Source of the DNA: Puniceibacterium antarcticum
GTDB lineage: Bacteria; Pseudomonadota; Alphaproteobacteria; Rhodobacterales; Rhodobacteraceae
DNA: 64,000 nucleotides
Direction of reading: 5' to 3'
NCBI RefSeq assembly: GCF_002760615.1
Contig: NZ_AWWI01000121.1
Span: 186,001 to 250,000 of the forward strand
The position numbers and the translations under genes were made by a program. This document shows, piece by piece, positions 51,816 through 61,139 of this stretch. The number at the start of each line of letters is the position of its first letter. The first letter of the stretch is position 1. Below the pieces are notes generated by a model, which saw nothing but the letters and a program-made list of their open reading frames with translations, searched no databases and was not told the origin of the DNA.

Positions 51816-52603
51816 GCGCTCTCTCCTTTTCTGGCGGCCTGTCCATTGATGAAATGGATGCCGCATTCTTCCTTGTTCTGGCCGCGCCAGCGCCCGGCGC
51901 GCGCATCTTCGCCCGCGGCGACCTTGCTGGTGCAGGGCTGGCAGCCGATGGACGGATAGCCCTGTGCCACCAGCGGGTGCCGGGGCAGGCGGTTTTCGTC
52001 CATATAGGCGGTGATATCCTCGGGCGCCCAGTGGGCCATCGGGTTCACCTTGATGCGGCCTGTCGCCTCTTCGAGTTCAAAAAAATCGAGGCTGGCGCGG
52101 GTGCCGGACTGATAGCGTTTGCGCCCGGTGATCCAGCCATCGAACCCCTGCAGCGCGTTTTCCAGCGGCACGGTCTTGCGCAGGGCGCAGCAGGCATCGG
52201 TGTCGGAAAACCGCAGCGCGCCGTAGGGGTCGCGCTGTTTCAGCGTCTCTGCATCGGTCTTGAGAATGCGCACATCGCGCAGGCCCAGCCGTTCGGCCAT
52301 TTCGGCCTGATACTCCAGCGTTTCGGCAAACAGCAGGCGGGTGTCGATGAAGAGCACCGGCGTGTTGCGGTCCACCATGGCGACAAGGTGCAGCAGGGCA
52401 ACGGATTCCGCGCCAAAGCTTGACACCATGGCGATGCGCCCGGCCTCGGGGTCCTTGAGCGCGCCGCGCAGCACGTCCGTCGCGCCATGATGGCGATAAC
52501 GGGCGTTCAGCGCCGCGACGCGGGCACGCAGGGGGGCAAGATCCGCCACGCCGTCGCCTGAGAATTCGTCAGGCAAACGGAGGGCTGCGCGATCATGCAG
52601 CAT
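51812..52603 (-). CDS. cysH: Assimilatory APS/PAPS reductase (iron-sulfur type)
   Basis: A 263-residue enzyme reducing activated sulfate to sulfite. The nucleotide region is MVSSFGAESVALLHLVAMVD. The cysteine pairs DACCALRK and GCQPCTS form the [4Fe-4S] site of the CC-x(~80)-CxxC type. The catalytic cysteine is in EECGIHF. These cluster cysteines point to APS as substrate. Its ATG at 52603 lies within the end of cysI (overlap 11 bp), and its stop overlaps the DUF934 start, so the three are coupled. Confidence 0.94.
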   Translation of the reverse strand: MLHDRAALRLPDEFSGDGVADLAPLRARVAALNARYRHHGATDVLRGALKDPEAGRIAMVSSFGAESVALLHLVAMVDRNTPVLFIDTRLLFAETLEYQAEMAERLGLRDVRILKTDAETLKQRDPYGALRFSDTDACCALRKTVPLENALQGFDGWITGRKRYQSGTRASLDFFELEEATGRIKVNPMAHWAPEDITAYMDENRLPRHPLVAQGYPSIGCQPCTSKVAAGEDARAGRWRGQNKEECGIHFINGQAARKGESA

Positions 52604-54263
52604 TCCGCGCGGCCTCTTTTTCCGGATAAAGCGCGGCCTTGAAGGGGGCCATGCCCGTGCGGCGGAAGGTGTCGATGAAGGTCTCTTCGCGGCTTTCGCG
52701 GATGTCGAGATAGGTGTGCACGATGGTTTCCACCGCGCCCACGATTTCCTCTGCCGGAAAGCCGGGGCCGGTGCGCGCGCCAAGGGCTGCGGTTTCGGTG
52801 TGATCCCCGCCCAGCGTGATCTGGTAGTTTTCAACGCCCGCACGGTCGAGTCCGAGGATGCCGATATGGCCCACATGGTGATGGCCGCAGGCGTTGATGC
52901 AGCCCGAGATCTTGATCTTGAGATCGCCGATTTCGTGTTCAAGCTTGAGATCGTCAAAGCGCGTGGCGATTTCCTGTGCGATGGGGATGCTGCGGGCGGT
53001 GGCCAGCGCGCAGTAATCCATGCCCGGGCAGGCGATGATGTCCGAGATCAGGCCTATGTTGGCGGTGGCGAGGGTATGCTGCTGCAGGATCGCGTGGATC
53101 TGCGGCAGGTCGGATTTGTGCACATGGGGCAGGACGATGTTCTGCTCATGGCTGACCCGCAGCTCTCCATGACCGTAGTGTTCGGCCAGATCGGCCATGG
53201 CGCGCATCTGATCGGCAGAGGCGTCGCCGGGGGTGGCGCCGTGGGCCTTGAGGCTGATCTGTACGATGGCATGATCCGGATCGCGATGGGCGGTCAGGTT
53301 GGTGTCAGCCCAAGAGCGGAACACCGGATCCTTGGCATAGGCGGTGTCATAAGCATCAGTCGGCGCAGATTTCAGCACGGGCGAGGCGAACTGCGCGCGG
53401 AACTCGGCCAGCATCTGCTGATCGACACCGCCGAAGGCCGGGCGCAGCTCGGCAAAGCGCGCGTCGACAAGACGGCGGATTTCGTCGATGCCATGTTCAT
53501 GCACGGTGATCTTGATGCGCGCCTTGTACTTGTTGTCGCGCCGCCCGATCAGGTTCCAGACCGACACAATCGCTTCGAGATAGGGGAGCAGATCGGCCTC
53601 GGGCAAAAACTCGGTGATGACCTTGCCGATCATCGGCGTGCGCCCAAGGCCACCGCCCACCAGAACCTCGAATCCGCGTGCGCCATCCTGTTCGACCATG
53701 CGCAGGCCGATGTCATGGGCGCGGGTCACGGCGCGGTCATTGGGTGATCCGGTGATCGCGATCTTGAACTTGCGCGGCATGAACTGGAATTCCGGGTGGT
53801 CGGTGGACCACTGGCGGATCAGTTCGGCGACCGGGCGGGGGTCGGCGATTTCATCCGCGGCGGCGCCGGCGAAATGATCCGCCGTCACGTTGCGGATGGT
53901 GTTGCCCGAGGTCTGGATGGCGTGCATCTGCACCTCGGCGAGCGCGTCGAGCATGTCCGGCACATCGCCAAGGGTCGGCCAGTTGTACTGGATGTTCTGG
54001 CGGGTGGTGAAATGGCCATACCCCTTGTCCCAGCGTTCCGCGATATAGGCCAGCTGGCGCATCTGGGCGGAGGACAGCGTACCATAGGGCACGGCCACGC
54101 GCAGCATATAGGCGTGCAGCTGCAGATAGAGCCCGTTCATCAGGCGCAGGGGCTTGAATTCATCCTCGGTCAGGGAGCCGTCGATGCGGCGTTCGACCTG
54201 GGCGCGGAACTGGCGGTTGCGCGTCGCCACGAAGGCGGCGTCAAAATCGGAATAGCGGTACAT
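52593..54263 (-). CDS. cysI: Ferredoxin-type sulfite reductase
   Basis: A 556-residue nitrite/sulfite reductase with siroheme and a [4Fe-4S] cluster, reducing sulfite to sulfide with six electrons. Two ferrodoxin-like half domains are seen. The cluster cysteines are in ACPGMDYCALATARSIP and SGCINACGHHHVGHIGILG. AGGAG before the ATG at 54263 sets the start; the frame is open 30 bp further. It follows the DUF2849 gene after a double hairpin. cysG, upstream, makes its siroheme. Confidence 0.95.
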   Translation of the reverse strand: MYRYSDFDAAFVATRNRQFRAQVERRIDGSLTEDEFKPLRLMNGLYLQLHAYMLRVAVPYGTLSSAQMRQLAYIAERWDKGYGHFTTRQNIQYNWPTLGDVPDMLDALAEVQMHAIQTSGNTIRNVTADHFAGAAADEIADPRPVAELIRQWSTDHPEFQFMPRKFKIAITGSPNDRAVTRAHDIGLRMVEQDGARGFEVLVGGGLGRTPMIGKVITEFLPEADLLPYLEAIVSVWNLIGRRDNKYKARIKITVHEHGIDEIRRLVDARFAELRPAFGGVDQQMLAEFRAQFASPVLKSAPTDAYDTAYAKDPVFRSWADTNLTAHRDPDHAIVQISLKAHGATPGDASADQMRAMADLAEHYGHGELRVSHEQNIVLPHVHKSDLPQIHAILQQHTLATANIGLISDIIACPGMDYCALATARSIPIAQEIATRFDDLKLEHEIGDLKIKISGCINACGHHHVGHIGILGLDRAGVENYQITLGGDHTETAALGARTGPGFPAEEIVGAVETIVHTYLDIRESREETFIDTFRRTGMAPFKAALYPEKEAARNAA

Positions 54264-54289
54264 TCTGGTCTCCTGTCGGCGGGGCGGGA

Positions 54290-54340
54290 CCAATTCTTTT
54301 CAAGAAAAAGAATTGGCAAAAATCTTTCACAAGATTTTTG
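54290..54340 (-). repeat. Double-hairpin spacer element, copy 2 (DUF2849-cysI)
   Basis: CCAATTCTTTT (54290-54300) pairs with AAAAGAATTGG (54306-54316). Then CAAAAATCTT (54317-54326) pairs with AAGATTTTTG (54331-54340). Layout and TTGCCAA-like junction match copy 1 at 6904-6952, while the stem sequences differ. Confidence 0.75.
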
Positions 54341-54643
54341 TCACTGCCCTGCGGCCTGTTTGCCGTGGAAATGGTTCGAGGGGCCCTTGCGGCGGAAATC
54401 CTCGCGGAAATGCACCGGTTCGGGGCCATCCGGTGTGTCGATCACATCGGCAAGGTAGGCGCCGACCGCCTCTGCCACACGCGAGGAGGCGTCGAGCAGA
54501 CGGATCTGGGCGACGGCCTCATCGGTGATGACCTCGGCCTGTTTCAGCTCGCGTGTCCAGCTGTCATCTTCGGTGAGGTAGATCACATCGCCTTCAAGCA
54601 GGGCATTGGCGGTCACGACCTTGGGTTTGAAATCACGGGGCAT
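54341..54643 (-). CDS. DUF2849 protein of the sulfate assimilation cluster
   Basis: A 100-residue protein matching DUF2849, with TANALLEGDVIYLTEDDSWTRELKQAEVITDEAVAQIRLLDAS and EAVGAYLADVID. The family is small, soluble and regularly found between cysG and cysI in alphaproteobacteria. A helper role in sulfite reduction is inferred from this. Its ATG is directly joined to the cysG end (shared base 54643). A double hairpin begins right after its stop, possibly limiting read-through to cysI. Confidence 0.9.
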   Translation of the reverse strand: MPRDFKPKVVTANALLEGDVIYLTEDDSWTRELKQAEVITDEAVAQIRLLDASSRVAEAVGAYLADVIDTPDGPEPVHFREDFRRKGPSNHFHGKQAAGQ

Positions 54644-56037
54644 CAGGCAAACTCCTGCTGTTTGAGGCTGGTCAGGGCGGCCTGTGCGGCGCGCGGGGCA
54701 AGACCGTAAAGGGTCAGGGCGGGGCCACTCATCGCGGCCTCGGCCAGGTCTGCGGGCAGGGTGGCGAGCGTTGCGGCGATCACCTTTTGATCGGGACGAG
54801 AGGCGTTTTCGATCACCGTGACCGGGGTTGCCGGATCGGCGCCGTGCATGATCAGCCTGCCCTGAATAAAGCGCGCGGCTTTCTTACCCATGTAGATCGC
54901 GGCGACCTCTCCAGTGCGGGCCAGCGTCTTCCAGTCGTGATCGGCAAAGCCCGTCATGTCGTGTCCGGTGAGAAATCGCACCGAGGCGTTGCGCTGCCTC
55001 CGTGTCAGGCTCTGGCCGATTTCGGCGACGGCGGCAGAGGCGGCGGTGATGCCGGGCACGATATGCCAGGTGACACCGGCCTCTGTGCAGGCGTCGATTT
55101 CTTCGTCGAGACGACCAAATATGGTCGGGTCGCCAGATTTCAGCCGCACCACCTGCGCGCCCGCCTGTGCATGTTCGACGATCAGGGCGTTGATATGCTC
55201 TTGCGTCATCGAGGGGCCGAAGCCTTCTTTCCCGGCATCAACCATCACCGCCTCGCGGCGGGCGAGTTCGAGGATTTCGCCGCTGATCAGGCGGTCGTGG
55301 ATCACCACATCCGCCGTGTCCAGCGCCTTGCGGGCCTTGAGGGTCAGCAGTTCAGGATCACCGGGGCCTGCGCCGACAAAGGCCACATGACCTGGCTTTT
55401 CCTCGGCCATCAGGTGCTGGTCGAGCAGGCTGTTCAGGGTATCGCGCACCTGATCCTCGCCCTCTGTCAGGGCGCGCGGGCCAGCACCGAAATAGAAATC
55501 GGACCAGAAGTCGCGCCGCTTGCGGCCCATGGGCAGCGCGTCGGCCATCTTGCGAAAGCCCTTGCCGATGCGCGCGAGCGTGCCAAGGCTGGAGGGCAGG
55601 CGTTCTTCGAGATCGGCTTTGATGGCGCGGGCCAGCACGGGCGCCGCGCCTTCGGTGCCGATGGCGATGGTGACCGGGTCACGATCAACGATGGCGGGGG
55701 TGATGAACTGGCTGTCGGCAAGGTTGTCGACGATGTTGCACAGCGCGCCATCGGCGCGGGCGATGCGGGTGGTGCGCGCATCCTCGGCCGCGTCTTCGTC
55801 CGCGGCGTAGAACAGCACGGCGCAGGTGGCATCGCCCGGCTCCATCGCGCGGCGGATCAGCGTCAGGCGGCCCGTATCGGCCCATGTCGCGATCTCGGGC
55901 GCGGGGGTAGGCGCGAAGACGGTCAGGTGTGCTTCGGTCTTGAGCAGGAGGCGCAGTTTGGCCAAAGCCGCCTCACCGCCACCGGACAGCACGACGCGCC
56001 GACCGGCGAGGGCGACGAAGATCGGGAAATGTTGCAT
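54643..56037 (-). CDS. cysG: CysG, siroheme synthase (multifunctional)
   Basis: A 464-residue fusion. The N-terminal part (about residues 1-150) is the precorrin-2 dehydrogenase/ferrochelatase, with FPIFVALAGRRVVLSGGGEAALAKLRLLLKT. Residues ~215-455 are uroporphyrinogen III methyltransferase, with HVAFVGAGPGDPELLTLKARKALDTADVVIHDRLIS, VRLKSGDPTIFGRLDEE and TVIENASRPDQKV. It makes siroheme for CysI. It heads the operon cysG-DUF2849-cysI-cysH-DUF934-fpr and is divergent from an Lrp-type regulator. Confidence 0.96.
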   Translation of the reverse strand: MQHFPIFVALAGRRVVLSGGGEAALAKLRLLLKTEAHLTVFAPTPAPEIATWADTGRLTLIRRAMEPGDATCAVLFYAADEDAAEDARTTRIARADGALCNIVDNLADSQFITPAIVDRDPVTIAIGTEGAAPVLARAIKADLEERLPSSLGTLARIGKGFRKMADALPMGRKRRDFWSDFYFGAGPRALTEGEDQVRDTLNSLLDQHLMAEEKPGHVAFVGAGPGDPELLTLKARKALDTADVVIHDRLISGEILELARREAVMVDAGKEGFGPSMTQEHINALIVEHAQAGAQVVRLKSGDPTIFGRLDEEIDACTEAGVTWHIVPGITAASAAVAEIGQSLTRRQRNASVRFLTGHDMTGFADHDWKTLARTGEVAAIYMGKKAARFIQGRLIMHGADPATPVTVIENASRPDQKVIAATLATLPADLAEAAMSGPALTLYGLAPRAAQAALTSLKQQEFA

Positions 56038-56187
56038 CGGGCTACTCCGGGCTGTGGCTGCGATTGTACCCTGTATATAGAATTTTGTCCTGCTTTCTGG
56101 CTAGGGTATTGCGAAAACAAGGACATTTGTTCTAAGTGGACGCCATAGGCGGACATCTGGTTTCGTCGCGGGGCAAAAGGCGGAACT

Positions 56188-56646
56188 ATGGTTCGCATCG
56201 ACGACACAGACCGGAAAATCCTGATCGAGCTGCAGACGGATGCGAGCCGGTCCCTGGACGATATTGCCAAGGCGGTGGGGTCATCCAAGACGCCGGTCTG
56301 GAACCGAATCCGCAAATTGCGCGAGGCCGGGGTGATCGGCGCGCAGACCGTGGCGCTGGACGCTGAGGCGCTGGGATTCGAGGCGTGTTTCTTTGTGCTG
56401 ATCCGCACGTCCGAGCATGAGGCCGCCTGGCAGCAGGCGTTCCTGAAGGCGCTGAAGGAACGCCCCGAGGTTCAGGAGGCGCACCGGCTGGCGGGGGATA
56501 TCGATTATATCCTGAAGGTGCGGGTCAGGAATGCGCGCGCCTATGACGCCTTTTATCAGGCGCTGATTTCAGAGGTGCGGGTGCATAACGTGACCGCGCT
56601 GTTGTCGATGGAAGAGATCAAATCGACAACAGCGCTGCCTTTATAG
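56188..56646 (+). CDS. Lrp/AsnC-family regulator divergent from cysG
   Basis: A 152-residue regulator. The N-terminal helix-turn-helix is DDTDRKILIELQTDASRSLDDIAKAVGSSKTPVWNRIRKLREAGVI. The RAM ligand domain follows, with VQEAHRLAGDIDYILKVRVRNARAYDAFY. Its position, divergent from the siroheme/sulfite operon, suggests control of that operon. The spacer contains imperfect arms AGAATTTTGTCC and GGACATTTGTTCT that could be its site. Its 3' end overlaps uxuA by six bases. The effector (cysteine or another amino acid) is unknown. Confidence 0.9.
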   Translation: MVRIDDTDRKILIELQTDASRSLDDIAKAVGSSKTPVWNRIRKLREAGVIGAQTVALDAEALGFEACFFVLIRTSEHEAAWQQAFLKALKERPEVQEAHRLAGDIDYILKVRVRNARAYDAFYQALISEVRVHNVTALLSMEEIKSTTALPL

Positions 56647-57819
56647 CGGCATCTGTTCGAGCGCGCGGATGACGCCGCGCAGTTCGGCCAGCCCGCGCAT
56701 GCGCCCGATCAGCGGATAGCCCGGGAAATTGTCACGTTCCAGATCGGACAAAAGATCATGGCCGTGGTCCGGGCGCATGGGGATCTGGGCAAAGGGTTCA
56801 CCCTGATCGCGGCGGCGGGCCTCTTCGCGCAGCAGTACGCTGATCAGCGCGACCATGTCGGTGTCACCGTCCAGATGCGCCGCCTCTTCAAACGAGCCAT
56901 CCGGGTCCTTGTGCACATTGCGCAGATGGGCAAAGCGGATGCTGCGGGCGAACCGTTCTGCAATGGCTGGCACGTCATTGGCCGGGTTTGCGCCAAGCGA
57001 GCCTGAGCAGAGCGTGAGGCCATTGGCGGGGCTGTCCACGGCGGAGAGGATCCAGTCGATATCTTCGGCATTCGAGACGACGCGCGGCAGGCCAAGGATG
57101 TCGCGCGGCGGATCGTCCGGGTGGACGCAGAAGGCCATGCCCAGATCCTCGGCTGCGGGAATGACCTCTTGCAGAAAGCGTTTGTAATTGGCGCGCAGGG
57201 TGGCGCGGTCGATGCCGTTGTAACGTTCCAAAGCGTTGCGCAGACCGGCGATGTCATAGCGGTCAAAAGCGCCGGGCAGGCCGGCCATGATGGCCTGCAG
57301 CAGGGCGTCGCGGTCTGCCTCAGACGATTGCTGGAACCAGATCGCCGCCTTGTTGCGCACCTCTTGGGAATAATCCTCCTCGGCCCCGGTGCGGGCGAGC
57401 ATGTGGATTTCAAACGCCGCCATGCGCGCCTGATCAAAACGCAGGCAGGTGCCGCCACGCGCCAGAGGAGAGGTGAGGTCGGTGCGGGTCCAGTCGATCA
57501 GCGGCATGAAGTTGTAGCAGATCGTGGTGATGCCATTGGCAGCGAGATTGGCCATGGACTGGCGGTAATTGGCAAAAAGGGTTGCCAGATCGCCATCGCC
57601 ACGCTTGATCGCCTCGTGCACCGGCAGGCTTTCGGTCACGGTCCAGTCGAATCCGGCCCCGGTGATTTCCGCCTTGCGGGTGGCGATGGCATCTTTGGTC
57701 CAGACTTCGCCATAGGGCACCTCGTGCAGGGCGTGCACGAGGGCGGTGGCGCCGGTCTGGGCGATTTCGGGCAGGGTTATGGTGTCAAAAGGCCCGTACC
57801 AGCGCCAGCTTTCGATCAT
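56641..57819 (-). CDS. uxuA: Mannonate dehydratase
   Basis: A 392-residue UxuA that removes water from D-mannonate to give 2-keto-3-deoxygluconate in uronate breakdown. It begins ESWRWYGPFDTITLPEIAQTGATALVHALHEVPYGEVW. YNFMPLIDWTRTDL, FCVHPDDPPRDILGLPRVV, TLCSGSLGA and MRPDHGHDLL follow, all family marks including metal-binding Cys/His positions. Its ATG overlaps the uxuB stop (ATGA). It is the last gene of the uronate operon. Confidence 0.96.
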   Translation of the reverse strand: MIESWRWYGPFDTITLPEIAQTGATALVHALHEVPYGEVWTKDAIATRKAEITGAGFDWTVTESLPVHEAIKRGDGDLATLFANYRQSMANLAANGITTICYNFMPLIDWTRTDLTSPLARGGTCLRFDQARMAAFEIHMLARTGAEEDYSQEVRNKAAIWFQQSSEADRDALLQAIMAGLPGAFDRYDIAGLRNALERYNGIDRATLRANYKRFLQEVIPAAEDLGMAFCVHPDDPPRDILGLPRVVSNAEDIDWILSAVDSPANGLTLCSGSLGANPANDVPAIAERFARSIRFAHLRNVHKDPDGSFEEAAHLDGDTDMVALISVLLREEARRRDQGEPFAQIPMRPDHGHDLLSDLERDNFPGYPLIGRMRGLAELRGVIRALEQMPL

Positions 57820-59243
57820 TTCAGGACCTCTTGAACGGCGGCGCGTGCGCCTTGTGTCATCAGGGTGTGATAGGCTGCGGTCACGGGTGCCTTTATCTTG
57901 CCCGCGATTTGGTCGGGGAAGATGTTGCGCAGGGACAGCAGGGCGGCGACCTTGTCTTCGCCGGTATTGGCAGTGTCAGAGAGGCGTTTCAGAGTCTCGG
58001 CCAGCGGGTCGCGCACATCGATTGTCGCGCCCTTTTCGTCTACACCGCCGACATAGCGCATCCATGCCGCCACGGCGAGGCAGAGGCCCGGGCAGGGTGT
58101 CGTCGCGTCTTTCAGGGTGCCAAGCAGGCGCTGGGGCAGTTTCTGGCTGCCGTCTATGGCGATCTGCCAGGTCAGATGCCGGATCGCCGGATTTTTGTAC
58201 CGTTCCAGAAGGGCGTCGGCATAGGCGGTGAGGTCGGTGCCTTCTGGGGCGGTCAGGGTCGGGATGATTTCGGTCTGCCACAGGCGGCGGGCGAAATCGG
58301 CAAAGACCGGGTCGGCCACGGTGTCGGCGATGGTCTGATGGCCGGCGAGGTAACCGAGATAGGCAAGCGACGAATGGGTGCCGTTCAGCATCCGCAGCTT
58401 CATCAGTTCGAACGGGGCGACATCGCTGACCAGTTCGACACCGACAGCACCCAGATCGGGGCGCATGCCATCGACAAAGTCATCCTCGACCACCCATTGG
58501 CGGAAAGGTTCGTGGATAACGGGGGCTGCGTCATATGTGCCGGTCAGCGCGGACACCCGGTCCAGATCGGCGGGTTTGGTCGCTGGAACGATACGATCGA
58601 TCATCGTGGCAGGAAAGCGGCCCTCGGTCTCGATCCAGGCGGCCAGATCCGGATCTATGGCCTGGGCCAGATCCAGCACGGCCTTGCGCACGACGGCACC
58701 GTTGTGGGGCAGGTTGTCGCAGCTGAGAACTGTGAAGGGGCGCAGGCCTGCGGTGCGACGGGCCTGCAACGCGCGCACGAGGAAACCGGGTGCGCTGCGC
58801 GGCAGGGGGTTGGTCAGGTCATGTGCGATGTCAGGATGTTCGAGGTTGAGATCACCTGTCGCGGGATTGTGGCAATAGCCCTTTTCAGTGACGGTCAGGG
58901 TCACGATGCGGATTGCAGGATCTGCCATGGCGGCGACCAGCCCAGCGGGGTTCTCGGGCGCGACAATCATGTCGGTGATCACTTCGATCACCTGTGTGGT
59001 GTCACCATTGGGGCCGGTTTCCAGCGCGGTATAGGCATAGCCTTGTGGTGCGAGCGCATCGCGGGTGCCGGGGCTTTTCAGGCTGGCGGCCAGAATGCCC
59101 CAGTCGCCGCCAGATTTCGCCATGGATTCAGCGATATAGACGGCACCAAAGGCCCGAAAAAACGCGCCAAGGCCAAGGTGGACGATGCCGAGACCGGGCT
59201 GCGGCGCATCTGAGCGGGTGAGGGGGAGCAGATCAGCGGGCAA
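57816..59243 (-). CDS. uxuB: Fructuronate reductase / mannitol dehydrogenase family
   Basis: A 475-residue long-chain dehydrogenase of the mannitol dehydrogenase group. Marks are GLGIVHLGLGAFFRAFGAVYIAE (nucleotide site), TVTEKGYCHNPATGDL, FTVLSCDNLPHNGAVVR and the catalytic lysine region ELMKLRMLNGTHSSLAYLGYL. Next to uxuA it should reduce fructuronate to mannonate. The start is inferred as TTG at 59243 because GGAGG lies five bases before it and it overlaps the kduD stop region. No ATG or GTG gives the expected N-terminus. Confidence 0.93.
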   Translation of the reverse strand: MPADLLPLTRSDAPQPGLGIVHLGLGAFFRAFGAVYIAESMAKSGGDWGILAASLKSPGTRDALAPQGYAYTALETGPNGDTTQVIEVITDMIVAPENPAGLVAAMADPAIRIVTLTVTEKGYCHNPATGDLNLEHPDIAHDLTNPLPRSAPGFLVRALQARRTAGLRPFTVLSCDNLPHNGAVVRKAVLDLAQAIDPDLAAWIETEGRFPATMIDRIVPATKPADLDRVSALTGTYDAAPVIHEPFRQWVVEDDFVDGMRPDLGAVGVELVSDVAPFELMKLRMLNGTHSSLAYLGYLAGHQTIADTVADPVFADFARRLWQTEIIPTLTAPEGTDLTAYADALLERYKNPAIRHLTWQIAIDGSQKLPQRLLGTLKDATTPCPGLCLAVAAWMRYVGGVDEKGATIDVRDPLAETLKRLSDTANTGEDKVAALLSLRNIFPDQIAGKIKAPVTAAYHTLMTQGARAAVQEVLK

Positions 59244-59958
59244 GCCAGCCTCCGTCAACGTTGAGGACCGCGCCGTGGATGTAATCGGCGGCGGGCGAGG
59301 AGAGGAATACTGCGGTGCCGGCGATATCCTTGGCCTCGCCCCAGCGGCCTGCGGGGATGCGTTCGAGGATCGCCTTGTTGCGGTCAGGATCGGCACGCAG
59401 CGCTTCGGTGTTGTTGGTTTCGATATAGCCCGGCGCAATGGCGTTCACGTTGATGCCCTTGGCCGCCCATTCATTGGTCAGGATCTTGGTCAGACCGGCA
59501 ACGCCATGCTTTGAGGCGGTGTAGGAGGGCACGCGGATGCCGCCCTGAAACGACAGCAGGGAGGCGATGTTGACGATCTTGCCGGTGCCGCTGCGGGCGA
59601 GGATGGCCTTGGCAAAGGCCTGACAATTGAAGAACACCGCCTTGAGGTTCACATCCATCACATCGTCCCAGTCGGCTTCGGTGAAGTCGACCGAGTCATT
59701 GCGGCGGATGATGCCTGCGTTGTTCACCAGAATGTCGATGGGTTCGGCGGCGAAGGTGTCCTTGGCTACCATCGGGTCGGCGAAATCAAGGCGCAGTTCG
59801 CGGGCGTTTTCGATCATGCCAACAGTGTCCGCGCAGGAGGAGCGTCCCGCGCAGATGACCGTGGCACCAGCCTCGCCCATCGCGATGGCGATGGCCTGAC
59901 CGATGCCTGTATTGGCACCGGTCACGAGGGCGGTTTTACCTGAAAGCGAAAAGCTCAC
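59233..59958 (-). CDS. kduD: 2-deoxy-D-gluconate 3-dehydrogenase, SDR
   Basis: A 241-residue SDR. TGANTGIG cofactor loop, NNAG, the catalytic Ser in NIASLLSFQG and YTASK are in order. The residues around GGIRVPSYTASKHGVAGLTKIL are typical of KduD, which handles 2,5-diketo-3-deoxygluconate from unsaturated uronates. The ATG overlaps the kduI stop (59955-59958). Its 3' end overlaps the uxuB start. Context with kduI and kdgF supports pectin or alginate/ulvan-derived uronate use. Confidence 0.92.
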   Translation of the reverse strand: MSFSLSGKTALVTGANTGIGQAIAIAMGEAGATVICAGRSSCADTVGMIENARELRLDFADPMVAKDTFAAEPIDILVNNAGIIRRNDSVDFTEADWDDVMDVNLKAVFFNCQAFAKAILARSGTGKIVNIASLLSFQGGIRVPSYTASKHGVAGLTKILTNEWAAKGINVNAIAPGYIETNNTEALRADPDRNKAILERIPAGRWGEAKDIAGTAVFLSSPAADYIHGAVLNVDGGWLAR

Positions 59959-60779
59959 CGCAAGTCCCCCATCGGGATCATGTCCATGTCGGTGAAGTCG
60001 ATGTTGTCACCGGCCATGGCCCAGCAGAAGGTGTAGCTGCCTGTGCCGGCACCGGCGTGGATCGACCAGGGCGGGGAAATCACCACCTCTTCGTTCGCCA
60101 TGACGATGTGGCGGGTTTCCGAGGGCTGGCCCATGAAGTGGAAGACGCGCTGATCGGCGGTCATGTCGAAATAAAGATACGCCTCCATCCGGCGGTCATG
60201 CTGGTGGGCGGGCATGGTGTTCCAGACAGAGCCTTCGGCAAACTGGGTGTAGCCGATCAGGAGCTGGCAACTTTCGCAGACCTCGGGGTGGAGGAGCTGG
60301 ATGATCACACGTTCGTTGGCCTGTTCTTTCGATCCCAGTTCGACCCGGCGGGCATCTGCGATCTTGATCAGGCGGGTGGGGCAGGTGCGGTGCGCGGGGG
60401 CGGAGAGGACGTAGTAACGCCCCTTGCCCGAGAAGGTCACCGGACCGGCGCCCATGCCGACATAGAGCACTTCGCCGTTTTCGATGGTGTGGGTGTCGCC
60501 GCCGACCGTGATTTCGCCGGTTTCACCGATGTTCAGCACGCCGAGTTCGCGGCGTTCGAGAAAGGTCTTGGTGCCGGTTTCGGGGATGTGGTCCAGCGTC
60601 AGTGCGGCGCCATCGGGCACAACAGAGCCGACCAGCAGGCGGTCGTAATGGGAATAGATCAGCTTGATCTGACCGGGCTGGAACAGATCCCCCACATGGA
60701 AATGATCGCGCAGCCCCTGTGTGTCGAGCGTCTTGGCGGTGGCGGGGTCGATGGCGTAGCGGGTTTGTGCGTCGGTCAT
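59955..60779 (-). CDS. kduI: 5-dehydro-4-deoxy-D-glucuronate isomerase
   Basis: A 274-residue cupin enzyme isomerising 5-keto-4-deoxyuronate. Features are HFHVGDLFQPGQIKLIYSHYDRLLVGSVVP, ERRELGVLNIG, and the zinc site in MPAHQHDRRMEAYLYFDM and PPWSIHAGAGTGSYTFCWAMAGDN. The ATG at 60779 has GGAGAG-like spacing upstream. It lies between kdgF and kduD. With KdgF supplying its substrate, the two convert unsaturated galacturonate or glucuronate. Confidence 0.96.
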   Translation of the reverse strand: MTDAQTRYAIDPATAKTLDTQGLRDHFHVGDLFQPGQIKLIYSHYDRLLVGSVVPDGAALTLDHIPETGTKTFLERRELGVLNIGETGEITVGGDTHTIENGEVLYVGMGAGPVTFSGKGRYYVLSAPAHRTCPTRLIKIADARRVELGSKEQANERVIIQLLHPEVCESCQLLIGYTQFAEGSVWNTMPAHQHDRRMEAYLYFDMTADQRVFHFMGQPSETRHIVMANEEVVISPPWSIHAGAGTGSYTFCWAMAGDNIDFTDMDMIPMGDLR

Positions 60780-60816
60780 GGGGAGAGTCCTTTGGGTTGG
60801 TGTCGTCTTCGCGCGC

Positions 60817-61128
60817 TTACAGAAAGTCGTCGCGCCGCGGTGTGAAGGTGTCGATGAGCGTGCCGGGTTCAAGGCAGGTGCAGCCATGGCGTGCCTCGGA
60901 CGGGATGACAAAACTGTCGCCGGGGCCGACCTCGAAGGCTTCACCATCAAGGGTGAAGGTGAAACGCCCCGACTGAACATAGGTTGACTGGACATGCGGG
61001 TGGTTGTGCAGCTTGCCTTGGGCGTCTTTCTGAAACCGGAAGGCGACGACCATCAGCTGTTCGTTTTCGGACAGAACCTGACGGCGTACACCGGGGTCTG
61101 CATCGACTTCGGGGTATGTTTTCAGCAT
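60817..61128 (-). CDS. kdgF: KdgF-type cupin, unsaturated uronate ring-opening enzyme
   Basis: A 103-residue single cupin. The metal ligands are in HNHPHVQSTYVQSGRFTF and RHGCTC, and the glycine turn is EVGPGDSFVIP. KdgF opens the unsaturated 4,5-uronate ring to make the KduI substrate. Length and context match: kduI is 37 bp downstream and the TRAP permease gene 11 bp upstream. AGGGACAATAAG precedes the ATG. Confidence 0.9.
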   Translation of the reverse strand: MLKTYPEVDADPGVRRQVLSENEQLMVVAFRFQKDAQGKLHNHPHVQSTYVQSGRFTFTLDGEAFEVGPGDSFVIPSEARHGCTCLEPGTLIDTFTPRRDDFL

Positions 61129-61139
61129 CTTATTGTCCC

